Source: VAZQ01 sp963771845 (GTDB lineage: Bacteria > Pseudomonadota > Alphaproteobacteria > Rhizobiales > Xanthobacteraceae). Taken from it: DNA of 64,000 nt. The position numbers and the translations under genes are program-made. The stretch spans positions 1-64,000 of the forward strand of contig CAVYVC010000019.1 in NCBI GenBank assembly GCA_963771845.1, given 5' to 3'. The first letter of the stretch is position 1. Every line of letters begins with the position of its first letter. Under the pieces are notes generated by a model. The model saw only the letters and a program-made list of their open reading frames with translations. It was not told the DNA's origin and did not search any database. Of this stretch, positions 1 to 9,461 are shown piece after piece.

Positions 1-148
1 TAGCACATGCCGTTTCAAAGCCGTGTCCGTTGCTGCCTCCGTGGCAGAGACCCGCCTTGTCGGCGGCGGAGAAGCATCTCGAACCATATCGGTCGAGAAC
101 AGATCGGGTGTTGCTTGGTGAGTGCGGTCACGCCCCATGGTGGCAAGA

Positions 149-168
149 TCGTGGCTCAATCACACACC
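149..168. repeat. 20-bp repeat, copy 1 of 2
   Basis: A 20-base sequence containing GTGGCTCAATCACACACC occurs here and again, identically, at 10944-10963 in the same orientation. The two copies bracket the CBS gene, the tandem IS elements and six of the seven ABC binding-protein genes. It could be a short dispersed repeat or a trace of a duplication or integration boundary; the sequence alone does not decide. Confidence 0.4.
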
Positions 169-236
169 TGGGAGTTCCGCGCTGCAGCGCCCAGCGGATA
201 GAGGTTCTTCCGCCGGGCGAGTAGAATCCATGTCTT

Positions 237-656
237 TCAGTGGTGGGCTGAAACGTTCCTGACGCATTCGGAAAGAAGATCACCGGGCGCCGAATTGCTG
301 ACGTCGCCCAGACTGAGGATGCCAACCATCCGCTTGCTCTTGTTGATCACTGGCAACCTGCGGACCTTCAGCGCCTCCATGTGCCGTACCGCCTTAGCGA
401 GATCATCGTCATCCCGACAGCAATGAATACCTGGGGTCATCACGTCGCGCGCCGTCGCGCGAAGGGCATCGAAGTTGTCCTGCGCCAGCCCTTTGCAGAC
501 GATGTCGCGGTCGGTCACCATACCGATCAGGCGGTCGTTCTCTCCAAGCGGAATGGCGCCTATATCATGCTCACGCATCAATTTCGCGAGTTCAGTGACA
601 GGGGTATCCGGACTGACCCAATCGACGCCCTTGTGCATCACTTCTTTGACTTTCAT
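237..656 (-). CDS. Two-CBS-domain protein
   Basis: This is a 139-residue soluble protein made almost entirely of a pair of CBS modules, at about residues 5-60 and 72-125. The second half of each module carries the usual pattern: IGMVTDRDIV in the first and MVGILSLGDV in the second. Stand-alone CBS pairs of this size form Bateman dimers that bind adenosine nucleotides or NAD-type ligands and act as small energy or stress sensors; Hrp1-like and BON/CBS proteins are the nearest described types. No enzyme domain is fused to it. It starts at an ATG at 656 on the minus strand and has no obvious operon partner. The regions on both sides (1-236 and 657-942) hold no gene I can support. The exact ligand cannot be told from the sequence. 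Confidence 0.85.
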   Translation of the reverse strand: MKVKEVMHKGVDWVSPDTPVTELAKLMREHDIGAIPLGENDRLIGMVTDRDIVCKGLAQDNFDALRATARDVMTPGIHCCRDDDDLAKAVRHMEALKVRRLPVINKSKRMVGILSLGDVSNSAPGDLLSECVRNVSAHH

Positions 657-942
657 AGAAGACCTCCGTCGCTGATGCCCCGGTCCCCACCCTTTCGACT
701 ATACAACGAATCGCGTCCTAGAGCACGAGGGGTTCAGGCACGTTACCAACCAGCAAACCGGGAGTTGTCACCGAGCGCGCATTCCGTCGCCGCAGCTCAA
801 CCGCGGCGATGGGAAAGCATACAAAGCCCTTTTGTCCTATGACACGGATCCGGACCCGCTGAGGCATAGGGATCATAGGGACCATGAGAATCGGGCCGAT
901 GCCCCCTACGCGCGGCGACACTGAGCAAGGTAGAGTTGGTCA

Positions 943-1230
943 GTGACCTGGAAAACTCCCGTATTCTTTGAAAATGACACGGATGACAACCACTGTCTGC
1001 AAGCGGCAATTATGATTGTTCTAAGTTCAATGGGGCACCCGGTGCGCCGAGCTGAGGTTGAAGCAGGCACGAACTTTAAAAAAAATCTTTACACTTGGAC
1101 CATCGAGGGCGCTGCTTATCTCGCCAAATTTGTGTCTGGCGTCCAGTTATATAGCATTCTTGATTACGCTAAATTTGCTCAGAACGGGGAATCCTACCTT
1201 AAGAGGCTGACCGGAAAAGAAAGCAGGTGA
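943..1230 (+). pseudogene. C39-like cysteine peptidase fold protein, 3' end cut by IS5 insertion
   Basis: The reading frame starts at GTG 943 and runs to residue 87 (position 1202) before entering IS sequence; the last nine codons to 1230 are transposon DNA. The native part has a DNHCLQA motif near residue 15, where Cys followed by Q-A resembles the start of the papain-like Peptidase_C39_2 fold, and a W-T-I-E-G-A segment further on. Family members continue for another 60-100 residues, so the C-terminal half with the expected His/Asp is missing. If both IS5 copies and one TNA duplicate each are removed, the frame continues without a stop into the binding-protein fragment at 3071-3633. The ancestral locus was therefore already a chimeric junction. 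Function unproven. Confidence 0.55.
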
Positions 1231-2126
1231 TTTCGGCCCTGTTGTGATTCCCTCGTGTTTGCGATTCGACGAGGAGGCACAACATGGCTTGGACCAAAAC
1301 CACCCGTAAGCAGTATCGGCGTGATGGGCTGCGCTATGCAAGCGACACGACGGCGAAAGAGTGGATGACGTTGCGACCACTGTTGCCGATGCGGAGTCAT
1401 ATTGGACGCCCAAGCAAGTGGGATGTTCGCATCATTATGGACGCGATTCTCTATATGCTTGCGACCGGCTGCCAATGGCGCGCTTTGCCGAAAGATTTTC
1501 CGCCGTTCACGACGGTTCAGTATTATTTTTACAATTGGCGCGACGCCAAGGTTTGGCAGCGGATCAATCGTCTCCTGGTAGAGCGCACACGCCGTGCGGC
1601 GGGACGCAAGCGCAGGCCATCGGCTGGGATTATCGACAGTCAGACCGTGAAGACCACGGAAAGCGGCGGTCCATGCGGGTTTGATGCGGGTAAGAAGATA
1701 AAGGGGCGCAAACGGCACATCGTCACCGATACACAAGGATCATTGCTTGCCGGGCAAGTGCACGCCGCCAATATCCAAGACGTCCATGGAGCGGTACCGC
1801 TGTTGAAGCATATTGGGTTGCTGTTTCCGAAGCTGCGTCACATTTTTGCTGATGGTGCCTACCGCGGAAAGAAGTTGCCCGACGCGCTCGCCGAGTTCGG
1901 CAGGTGGGCCATTGAGATCATCACCCGATCCGAGAATGCCGGTACGTTCAAGGTCCAACCAAGACGTTGGGTCATTGAACGAACGCTTGCATGGCTCAAC
2001 CGCTGCCGACGCCTCTCCAAAGATTTCGAGAAAACCATCGCGAGTGCCGAGGCGTGGCTGCTGCTCGCCAGCATTCGCGTACTTTCTCGACGTCTGGCAA
2101 GGGCCTGAAATCATGGGCATTAATAT
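1203..2126 (+). mobile_element. IS5-family (IS1031/ISL2-like) insertion sequence, copy A
   Basis: This 924-bp element repeats at 2144-3067 with an offset of exactly 941 bases; I see no differences between the two copies. Its edges are placed where the two copies stop matching. It is flanked by TAA at 1200-1202 and 2127-2129, consistent with the 3-bp TNA duplication typical of this IS5 subgroup. A subterminal inverted repeat is visible: GATTTC-GGCCC near 1229-1239 faces GGGCCTGAAATC at 2101-2112. It carries one transposase gene. The outermost bases match poorly between ends, so the true tips could be off by a few bases. Confidence 0.8.
1284..2108 (+). CDS. IS5-family DDE transposase (copy A)
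   Basis: A 274-residue transposase with an N-terminal DUF4096-type DNA-binding region (about residues 20-95, including the motif TGCQWRALP) and a DDE catalytic domain. The three acidic residues can be placed: D in IIDSQTVK (near 118), D in IFADGAYRG (near 188) and E in RWVIERTLAWL (near 234). The frame is intact and is preceded by GAGGAGG at 1271-1277, a good ribosome binding site, so the enzyme is probably functional. It is identical in protein sequence to the copy at 2225-3049. Unlike many IS5 relatives it needs no programmed frameshift. Confidence 0.95.
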   Translation: MAWTKTTRKQYRRDGLRYASDTTAKEWMTLRPLLPMRSHIGRPSKWDVRIIMDAILYMLATGCQWRALPKDFPPFTTVQYYFYNWRDAKVWQRINRLLVERTRRAAGRKRRPSAGIIDSQTVKTTESGGPCGFDAGKKIKGRKRHIVTDTQGSLLAGQVHAANIQDVHGAVPLLKHIGLLFPKLRHIFADGAYRGKKLPDALAEFGRWAIEIITRSENAGTFKVQPRRWVIERTLAWLNRCRRLSKDFEKTIASAEAWLLLASIRVLSRRLARA

Positions 2127-2143
2127 TAAGTTCGAGACTCTGA

Positions 2144-3067
2144 GAGGCTGACCGGAAAAGAAAGCAGGTGATTTCGGCCCTGTTGTGATTCCCTCGTGTT
2201 TGCGATTCGACGAGGAGGCACAACATGGCTTGGACCAAAACCACCCGTAAGCAGTATCGGCGTGATGGGCTGCGCTATGCAAGCGACACGACGGCGAAAG
2301 AGTGGATGACGTTGCGACCACTGTTGCCGATGCGGAGTCATATTGGACGCCCAAGCAAGTGGGATGTTCGCATCATTATGGACGCGATTCTCTATATGCT
2401 TGCGACCGGCTGCCAATGGCGCGCTTTGCCGAAAGATTTTCCGCCGTTCACGACGGTTCAGTATTATTTTTACAATTGGCGCGACGCCAAGGTTTGGCAG
2501 CGGATCAATCGTCTCCTGGTAGAGCGCACACGCCGTGCGGCGGGACGCAAGCGCAGGCCATCGGCTGGGATTATCGACAGTCAGACCGTGAAGACCACGG
2601 AAAGCGGCGGTCCATGCGGGTTTGATGCGGGTAAGAAGATAAAGGGGCGCAAACGGCACATCGTCACCGATACACAAGGATCATTGCTTGCCGGGCAAGT
2701 GCACGCCGCCAATATCCAAGACGTCCATGGAGCGGTACCGCTGTTGAAGCATATTGGGTTGCTGTTTCCGAAGCTGCGTCACATTTTTGCTGATGGTGCC
2801 TACCGCGGAAAGAAGTTGCCCGACGCGCTCGCCGAGTTCGGCAGGTGGGCCATTGAGATCATCACCCGATCCGAGAATGCCGGTACGTTCAAGGTCCAAC
2901 CAAGACGTTGGGTCATTGAACGAACGCTTGCATGGCTCAACCGCTGCCGACGCCTCTCCAAAGATTTCGAGAAAACCATCGCGAGTGCCGAGGCGTGGCT
3001 GCTGCTCGCCAGCATTCGCGTACTTTCTCGACGTCTGGCAAGGGCCTGAAATCATGGGCATTAATAT
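2144..3067 (+). mobile_element. IS5-family insertion sequence, copy B (direct tandem with copy A)
   Basis: Second, apparently identical 924-bp copy, in the same orientation as copy A and separated from it by only 17 bases (2127-2143). It is flanked by TGA at 2141-2143 and 3068-3070, a TNA duplication different from that of copy A, which argues for two separate insertions rather than a tandem duplication. The near identity implies recent transposition. The intact downstream frame resumes at 3071 inside a substrate-binding protein gene. Confidence 0.8.
2225..3049 (+). CDS. IS5-family DDE transposase (copy B)
   Basis: Identical at the protein level to the transposase at 1284-2108: 274 residues, same ribosome binding site (GAGGAGG 13 bases upstream of the ATG) and the same DDE residues. 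Two intact identical copies in direct orientation make this stretch prone to homologous deletion of one unit. The element can supply its own transposase from either copy. Confidence 0.95.
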   Translation: MAWTKTTRKQYRRDGLRYASDTTAKEWMTLRPLLPMRSHIGRPSKWDVRIIMDAILYMLATGCQWRALPKDFPPFTTVQYYFYNWRDAKVWQRINRLLVERTRRAAGRKRRPSAGIIDSQTVKTTESGGPCGFDAGKKIKGRKRHIVTDTQGSLLAGQVHAANIQDVHGAVPLLKHIGLLFPKLRHIFADGAYRGKKLPDALAEFGRWAIEIITRSENAGTFKVQPRRWVIERTLAWLNRCRRLSKDFEKTIASAEAWLLLASIRVLSRRLARA

Positions 3068-3070
3068 TGA

Positions 3071-3633
3071 GTCCAACTCTTAGCGAGTTGGTGGCAAAAC
3101 GGCTGGAGCTCCTGCGCGAGCTGGTGCCCGCAGTCACGCACGTAGCCGTACTCGTCAATCCGGCAAATGCTGTCATTACCGAGACAACGTTGAAAGACGT
3201 TGACGCGGCTGCGCACGCCCTCGGACTGCAAATCCAAGTCTTCCGCGCCAGCACCAGCCGCGAGATCAATTCGGCGTTCGCAATCTTTGTGCGCGAGCGG
3301 CCCGACGCACTTTTCGTCGCCGGCGACCCCTTTTTCGATGCCCGGCGAGTGCAACTTGCCAATCTGGCATCGCATCACTCCATCGCTGCGGCATATGGGG
3401 TGCGTGACATAGCCGTCGCCGGCGGGCTGATGAGCTACGGAAGCAACATTGCGGATGCGTTGCATCAAGTCGGGGTCTACGCCGGCCGCATCCTCAAGGG
3501 CGCCAAGCCCGCGGACCTGCCGGTGGTGCAGTCGAGCAAGTTCGAGCTCGTCATCAACGCCCAGACCGCCCAGATGCTCGGCCTCACCGTGCCGCCGATG
3601 TTGCTTGCGCGCGCCGACGAGGTGATTGAATGA
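3071..3633 (+). pseudogene. ABC substrate-binding protein (ABC_sub_bind), 5' part missing
   Basis: Only the C-terminal 187 residues of a roughly 325-residue ABC_sub_bind (PF04392-type) protein remain. They begin at the conserved stretch SELVAKRLELLRELVP that follows the first lobe, then ALFVAGDPFF, GGLMSYG and the closing ARADEVIE, the same ending as the downstream paralogues. The Tat-like signal peptide and first lobe are gone and the frame now opens out of IS5 copy B (3067). The stop overlaps the next start by 4 bases (ATGA at 3630-3633), so it was the first gene of a tandem operon. It cannot be exported in this form and is not functional. Confidence 0.85.
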
Positions 3634-4609
3634 AGCGACGCGAGTTCATCACGCTCCTTGGCGGCGTGGCAGCCGGGTGGCCACTGTCGGCACGATCACA
3701 GCAGTCGGTAATGCCGGTGATTGGGTATCTCAGCGCCCTGTCCGAAGCACAGGCTGCGCGCCAATTGACGGCGTTCCGCCAAGGCCTCAGTGAGGTCGGA
3801 TATGTGCAAGGCAAAAATGTCACCGTCGAATTCAGCTGGGCGGACGGCCAATACGATCGACTTCCGGCCATGGCGGCGGAACTAGTTGGCCGTGGGGTAG
3901 CCCTGATCCTCGCCCAAACTCCGCCGGCTGCGCTCGCCGCCAGCGCAGCGACCACGACTATTCCAATCGTGTTCGTTGTAGGCTTCGATCCAGTTGGGGG
4001 CGGTCTGGTCTCAAGTATGGCCCACCCGGGTGGCAACGTCACCGGCTTGTCGCTTCAGCAGACCGACCTTGCTGGCAAACGACTTGGGCTGTTGCGCGAT
4101 TTGGCTCCCAAGTCATCACTCATTGCCATGCTCGTCAATCCGAGCAGTCCGAACGCTGCGCCCGAAATCAAAGATGCACACGCCGCTGCGGACACCAGTG
4201 GACTGCAACTCAAAATGTTCAATGTCGGTGCGCCGAACGAACTTAGTGCCGCTTTCGTGGCCATCGCTGAGCAACGTCCTGATGCTTTGCTTGTCGGGTC
4301 CGATCCTTTCCTTGTAAACCGGCGGGAGGAACTGGTCTCGCTGGCGGCACGCCTGGGAATTCCTGCAGTATACCCGCAGAGCGACTATGTAACTGCTGGC
4401 GGCTTGCTCAGCTACGGGACGAACGTGCCAAATGTCTATCGCCAAGCAGGCATTTATGCTGGCCGCATCCTCAAGGGCACCAAGCAACCGATCTTCCAGT
4501 AATGCAACCAACCACGTTCGAGCTGGTCATAAATCTTAAGACGGCCAAGACGCTCGGACTTGTGGTCCCCTACGCAATGCAACTGCTCGCCGACGAGGTG
4601 ATCGAGTGA
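3630..4609 (+). pseudogene. ABC substrate-binding protein, single-base frameshift near the 3' end
   Basis: ABC_sub_bind family periplasmic binding protein. It starts at ATG 3630 with a twin-arginine-like leader (KRREFITLLGG...WPLSARSQ), followed by the two-lobe fold with FRQGLSEVGYVQG, GVALILAQ, FVVGFDPVGGG and PDALLVGSDPF. The frame stops at 4500-4502, but one missing base near 4491 explains this. With it restored, the protein continues K-P-x-D-L-P-V-M to LADEVIE and the TGA at 4607-4609, as in its neighbours. The defect may be real or a sequence error. The next gene's GTG start overlaps this stop. Family members are often annotated as tryptophan/tyrosine or unknown-substrate binding proteins; no permease lies nearby. 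Confidence 0.85.
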
Positions 4610-4630
4610 AGCGCCGCGAGTTCATCACCG

Positions 4631-6028
4631 GAGCTATCGCTGAATCTTGGTGACGGAAGGGGTCAGGCGGCAGCGGGTTAAGCTTGCAGTTTGACGACCT
4701 CAATTCCATCGGTGAACCTTACACCGAGGATTATTTTCGGCAACTGGTTGTGGCCATCGAGACGACGCCAGCTTTTCTCGGCAGCTTCGGCGAGCTTGAA
4801 GATCATGGCGAGCGCGGTCTTGTTTGAGAGACATCCTTTGGAGCGCACCGTTCGGTGGCGCACCGTCGCGAACGAGCTTTCGATGGGGTTGGTCGTACGC
4901 AGATGCTTCCAGTGCTCGGCCGGGAAGTCATAGAAAGCGAGCAACGCGTCACGGTCCTTGACCAAGCATTCCGCCGCCTTGTCGTATTTGACGCCCCAGG
5001 TTTCGACGAAGGCAGCGAATGCCACGAGTGCATCCTTCTTGGTCTCGGCCATCCAGAATCTCCTGCAGCGCCCGCTTGGCTTTTGATTGCTGGCTCTTCG
5101 GCAGCTTGTTCAAGACATTGGCAGTCTTGTGCACCCAGCAGCGCTGGCCGCGCATCTTCGGCCACACGTCCTCGACCGCCTGCCAGAAGCCAAGCGCGCC
5201 GTCGGCGACCGCGAGCTCGGGGCCGATCACAAGCCCACGCCGCTTGAGATCGAGGAGCAGCTCCCGCCAGGATTGCGTGCTCTCGCGCACGCCGTCGATG
5301 AGGCCAACAAGCTCTTTTTTGCCCTCCGGGGTGGCGCCGATGATGACCAAGAGGCACTGCGCGTCGTCCTCCAGGCGGGCCTGCACGTGGATGCCGTCGA
5401 CCCAGAAGTAGACGTAGCGCTTGGCCGAAAGATCGCGTCTGCTCCAGCGCACGTGCTCGTCCGACCAAGCGTCCTTGAGCCGGCCGATGGTCGAGGCCGA
5501 GAGTTCCGCCGGCATCCTTGCCAAGCAAAGCGGCGAGCGCCCCCTCGAAGTCGCCGGTAGAGACGCCCTTGAGATAGAGGATCGGAATCAGCACTTCGAG
5601 GCTCTTCGAGCGGCGCGCATAGGGAGGCAAAATCGCCGACGAAAAGCGGATGCGCGCGGAGCCTTCGCCGCCCCGATCGCGCACGCGCGGGCAGCGCACC
5701 GCGACCGGGCCGATGCCGGTCACGATCTCGCGCTCGGGCAGATGTCCGTGGCGCACCAGCCGCTGGCGACCATCGTCGGTGAGCTTGTCGGCATGGTAGC
5801 CCAGCAAGGCCGCAACCTCGGCCTCAACCGCTTGCGAAAGCAACGCTCGCGCGCCGTTGCGCAAAACCTCGGTCAGCGGATCGGCGAAAGTTCCTGGCTG
5901 GGAGAGTTGGAAAACGTTAGTGTCGGTCACGGCGTATCACTCCTTCGGTGGAGAAGTGGAGGCTTCGAACACCCCCACGATACGCCGCCTTAACCCCTCA
6001 TGCCGTCACCAACTTTCGGCCATAGCTC
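4631..6028 (-). mobile_element. IS256-family insertion sequence with 9-bp target duplication
   Basis: A 1398-bp element bounded by imperfect inverted repeats of about 30 bases. The left end begins GAGCTAT and contains TTGGTGACGG; the right end read on the other strand begins GAGCTAT and contains TTGGTGACGG. It is flanked by TCATCACCG at 4622-4630 and 6029-6037, a 9-bp duplication, within the 8-9 bp expected for IS256. Its single transposase gene lies on the minus strand and is frameshifted. Confidence 0.9.
4678..5930 (-). pseudogene. IS256-family (Mutator-like) transposase, two frameshifts
   Basis: The transposase reads in three pieces on the minus strand. The N-terminal piece starts at 5930 (LTEVLRNGARALLSQAVEAEV) and runs to about 5515, the middle piece to about 5055, and the C-terminal piece ends at 4678. 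Together they make about 415 residues, the normal family length. The DDE residues are all present across the pieces: D in FWVDGIHVQA, D in AVADGALGFW and E in TTNPIESSF. The family CxxH region is seen as CWVHKTANVL. Two separate indels (near 5520 and 5050) disable it unless they are sequence errors. The clean target duplication shows the element did transpose, possibly using a sister copy. Confidence 0.88.
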
Positions 6029-6986
6029 TCATCACCGTTCTCGGCACGGCAGCCGCGTGGCCGCTCGCGGCGCGCGCACAGCACTCGGCCATACCGGTGA
6101 TCGGGTTTCTCAGCATCGAGTCGCTCGAGACATCACGTGATCAAGTTACCGCATTTCGACGAGGTTTGAGCGAAGCCGGCTACGTCGACGGCCAAAACGT
6201 AACGATCGAGTACCGCTGGGCAGAGGGCCAAGCCGATCGGCTGCCGGCGATGGCTGTTGATTTGGTCCGCCGCAGGGTAGCCGTCATTGCCACGCTGGCC
6301 AACGTTGCGGCAGTAGCCGCCAAGGCGGCAACCACGACAATTCCAATTGTTTTCGGCATCGGCGGGGACCCGGTCAAGTTGGGCCTCGTTGCCAGCCTCA
6401 ACCAGCCCGGGGTCAACATCACGGGTGTAAGCTTTCTCTCTTCGGCCGTGATGGCGAAAATGTTAGAGATACTGCACGACGTGGTTCCCGCCACTGCTGT
6501 CATTGCCGCGCTTGTAAATCCAACCAATCCGCAAGCCGAGACGGATACAAAAGAGGCGCTGGAGGCCGCCCGCGTCCTCGGGCTGCAGGTCCTTGTCCTC
6601 AATGCCCGTAATAAGAGCGAGATCAACTCAGGCTTCGCAACCCTGGTTCAACGGCATGCCGAAGCGCTGCTCATCGAAGGTGACGGGCTCTTCGTCATCC
6701 GGATGAAGCAACTCGTTGTGCTGACGGCGCGACATGCGATACCAGCCATCTACCAAAGTCGCGATTTTCCTGACGCCGGTGGGTTATTGAGCTACGGAGC
6801 CAGTCGTGCTGATGCACTCCGCATCGCCGGCGTCTACACTGGCCGGATTCTTAAGGGCGAAAAGCCCGCCGATCTGCCGGTCCAGCAGTCCACTAAAGTT
6901 GAGCTGATCCTCAACCTTGCGACCGCCAATGCGCTCGGGATCGACGTGCCGCCGACGCTCATCGCCCGCGCCGACGAGGTGATCGA

Positions 6987-7968
6987 ATGAGGAGGCGTGA
7001 CTTCACAAGGCTGCTGGCGGGTGCGGCGGCGTGGCCGCTCGCGGCCCGCGCGCAGCAACCCACCATGCCGCTGATTGGGTTCCTCCAGAGTGGTCCGGCT
7101 GGTGCGACAGCCCACATGCTGGCAGCTTTTCATAGTGGATTAAGAGAAGCTGGCTATATCGAGGGCCAGAATGTTGCGATTGTTTATCGTTATGCGGATG
7201 GTCAATACGATCGCCTGCCGATGCTCGCGGCCGAACTGGTTCGCAGCCAAGTGGCGGTGCTCGCAGCCACCGGCGGCGACTCTGCCGTTCTCGCCGCCAG
7301 GGCGGCGACTGCGACAATCCCAATCGTGTTTACAATTGGTAGCGATCCGGTCGCACTCGGCTACGTCGCTAGCCTCAACCGACCAGGTGGCAACGTAACG
7401 GGGGTAGTGCTTCTTACTTCTAATCTCGGAGCGAAGCGAATTGGGCTCTTGCGCGAATTGGTTCCGAACGCCGACGCTATTGGCGTTCTCGTTAATCCGA
7501 CCTATCCGGTTGCTGCGGCTCAGTTGAAAGAGGTGCAGGCGGCAGCCGCGAGTGTCGGTGTTCGAACTCATCATTGCGAATGCGTCTGCCGAGCGCGATT
7601 TCGAGCCCGCCTTCGCGTTGCTTGTTCAACAACGATCTAGTGCGCTGATGATTAGCTCCGACCCGTTCTTCAACAGCCAGCGCGATCGGATCGTCACTCT
7701 GGCGGCTCGCCACGCCCTTCCGGCGATCTATGAATGGCGCGAGTTCACTGAGGCCGGCGGACTCATGAGCTACGGAACAAGCATTACCGAAGCCTATCGC
7801 CTCGCTGGGACCTATGCCGGCCGGGTTCTCAAGGGCGAAAAGCCCGCCGACCTGCCGGTCATCCAGTCAAGCAAATTTGAGTTGGTGATCAATTTGAAGA
7901 CCGCAAAAGCGCTCGGCCTCAATGTTCCGCTTGGCATGTCTGCCGCTGCCGACGAGGTGATCGAGTAA
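6987..7968 (+). pseudogene. ABC substrate-binding protein, frameshifted in mid-gene
   Basis: ABC_sub_bind paralogue. It starts at ATG 6987, overlapping the previous stop, with the Tat-like leader MRRRDFTRLLAG...WPLAARAQQ, then FHSGLREAGYIEG, TIGSDPVALG and GAKRIGLLRELVP. The first frame drifts out after ASVGV near 7560 and would end at 7640. A second frame (7552-7968) carries the rest: FELIIANAS, MISSDPFFNS, GGLMSYG, ADLPVIQSSKFELV and AAADEVIE. One single-base indel near 7560 joins them into about 326 residues. It is the last member of the tightly overlapping four-gene run. Confidence 0.87.
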
Positions 7969-8214
7969 GCCTGGGTGATCGCAGTAAGTCTGGCTTCTGC
8001 GCATGGATTGCTGCATTTGCTCACGGCCGGTTTTGGCACATAGTGTGAGTGCCGCAATGTCCGCGTTTGCGGAGAGTATTGAGGGGTAAGCGGACTACCC
8101 TCGGAAATTAGAATTCGGTGCTGATGGAGGGCCTTCGAGCGTATGCAGACCGCTCGATCAAAGCGTGATATCGTTCCCTTCATTGCATTGGCATGACCCC
8201 TCCGGAAGGATCAC
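7969..8214. other. Intergenic region between binding-protein genes
   Basis: There is no gene in these 246 bases. A short segment, TTGCTGCATTTGCTCA at about 8010-8025, recurs in variant form after the next two paralogues (9227 and 10481). The intergenic DNA was therefore duplicated with the genes or belongs to a dispersed repeat. A promoter for the 8215 gene is expected here but I cannot place one with confidence. Confidence 0.4.
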
Positions 8215-9207
8215 ATGACAATTTGCATCCCACGGCGAGGATTCATCGTCACGCTTGGCGGCGCGGCAGTATGGCCGCTCGCGGCGCGCGCGCAGCAGCC
8301 AGTTATTCCAGTGGTCGGTTTTCTGACCAGCCTGGGGCAAAATGATATTCCGAATTTGAGAAATGCCTTCCGTCGCGGCTTGAGTGAATCCGGCTTTGTA
8401 GAAGGCCGCAATGTGGCGATCGAATACCGTTTTGCAGAAGATCATCGTGATCGTTTGCCCGCGCTTGCGGGCGATCTGGTCAGCCGCAATGTGGCGGTAA
8501 TCGCCGCGACAGGAGGCGGAGCTTCGGTGTTGGCCGCAAAGGCGGTAACAACGACGATACCAGTGGTGTTCACCACTGGCGGCGACCCAGTCCAGCAGGG
8601 CTTCGTGGTTAGCCTCAATCGACCCGGCGGCAATCTCACAGGGGTCAGCTGGTTCGGTACTCAGCTCAGCGGCAAGGGGCTGGGATTGCTGCAGGAGCTT
8701 ATTCCCAATGCAGCTGTCGTCGCCCTGTTGGTGAACCCGAATTTACCGGAATCGGGGCCCATGATAACCGACGCGCAGGAGGCGGCACGCAGCTTTGGCG
8801 AGCGATTGCTTGTGCTCAACGCCAGCACCCCGAGGGAGATCAATGCGGCCTTCGCGACCGTGCGGCAGCAGCGCGCCAGTGCGCTTTATGTTGGTGGCGA
8901 TCCATTTTTTACCAGCCGGCGTCAGCAGATCGTCGCACTAGCGACTCGTGACGTGATCCCTGACGTGTACGCCAACCGTGAATTTGTCGTTGAGGGCGGG
9001 CTGATGAGCTATGGCAATAACGTTGCAGACGCCTATCACCAGGCTGGACTCTACGTCGGGCGTATTCTCAAGGGCGATAATCCCGCCGACCTGCCGGTCG
9101 TGCAGTCGACCAAGTTCGAATTCGTGCTCAATCTCGGGACCGCTAAGGCGCTGGGCCTGGACGTGCCGCCAACGCTGCTCGCCCGCGCCGACGAGGTGAT
9201 CGAGTAA
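8215..9207 (+). CDS. ABC transporter substrate-binding protein (ABC_sub_bind family)
   Basis: Intact 330-residue periplasmic binding protein. The leader has the basic/aromatic start CIPRRGFIVTLGG and the hydrophobic VWPLAARAQQ cleavage region, suggesting Tat or Sec export. The mature part shows the two-lobe ABC_sub_bind fold with FRRGLSESGFVEG, FTTGGDPVQQG, GKGLGLLQELIP, ALYVGGDPFF, GGLMSYGNN and the terminal LLARADEVIE. It is one of only three complete members of the array. It has its own 246-bp upstream region, so it is probably transcribed separately from the overlapping run at 3.1-8.0 kb. The ligand is unknown: described relatives bind amino acids or aromatic acids, but no transporter subunits are nearby. 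Confidence 0.93.
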   Translation: MTICIPRRGFIVTLGGAAVWPLAARAQQPVIPVVGFLTSLGQNDIPNLRNAFRRGLSESGFVEGRNVAIEYRFAEDHRDRLPALAGDLVSRNVAVIAATGGGASVLAAKAVTTTIPVVFTTGGDPVQQGFVVSLNRPGGNLTGVSWFGTQLSGKGLGLLQELIPNAAVVALLVNPNLPESGPMITDAQEAARSFGERLLVLNASTPREINAAFATVRQQRASALYVGGDPFFTSRRQQIVALATRDVIPDVYANREFVVEGGLMSYGNNVADAYHQAGLYVGRILKGDNPADLPVVQSTKFEFVLNLGTAKALGLDVPPTLLARADEVIE

Positions 9208-9461
9208 GTCTGCCGTTGCCCATGTCTTGCTGCATCTGCTCACGTCGGCTCGTGGCACTCATCGTCGAATCGCTGCAACGCACAAATTCGGGAGCTATCG
9301 GAGGTACAGCGGACATGCCACGAAGTCGTCAGGCGTATCAGTCCGCCGTGAATGACCCGAAGCGGCGCTTGGCCGCCAAATTTTGCTGTAATGCACAAAG
9401 GACTGGCGCCCACGAATATGATAGCCTCAATTTGCCCTGAGTATCGGCAGGAGGGGAAGCG
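9208..9461 (-). repeat. Dispersed intergenic repeat (copy 1)
   Basis: The 254-bp gap holds a degenerate repeat, at about 9225-9320, that is clearly related to 10480-10575. Both contain TCGTCGAATCGCTGCA followed by AATTCGG and CAGCGG. Read on the minus strand such copies give spurious open frames containing a TAVPPIA-like string, a known type of noncoding dispersed repeat in Bradyrhizobium-like genomes. Near the right end, AGGAGGGG at 9449-9456 is the ribosome binding site for the next gene. Confidence 0.5.

Larger units (their letters stand above)
4606..6990 (+). pseudogene. ABC substrate-binding protein gene interrupted by IS256-family element
   Basis: The first 25 bases (GTG 4606 to 4630) encode VKRREFIT, the start of a Tat-like signal. 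The rest lies beyond the IS at 6038-6990. Deleting 4631-6037 (the IS plus one copy of the 9-bp target duplication TCATCACCG) restores one frame, VKRREFIT-VLGTAAAWPLAARAQ, into a full protein of about 325 residues ending ARADEVIE. The coding sequence after the IS is otherwise undamaged, so the insertion is recent. GTGA overlaps the upstream stop, and ATGA at 6987-6990 overlaps the next gene. Whether the downstream part is translated from an internal start is unknown, but it would lack a signal peptide. Confidence 0.88.
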
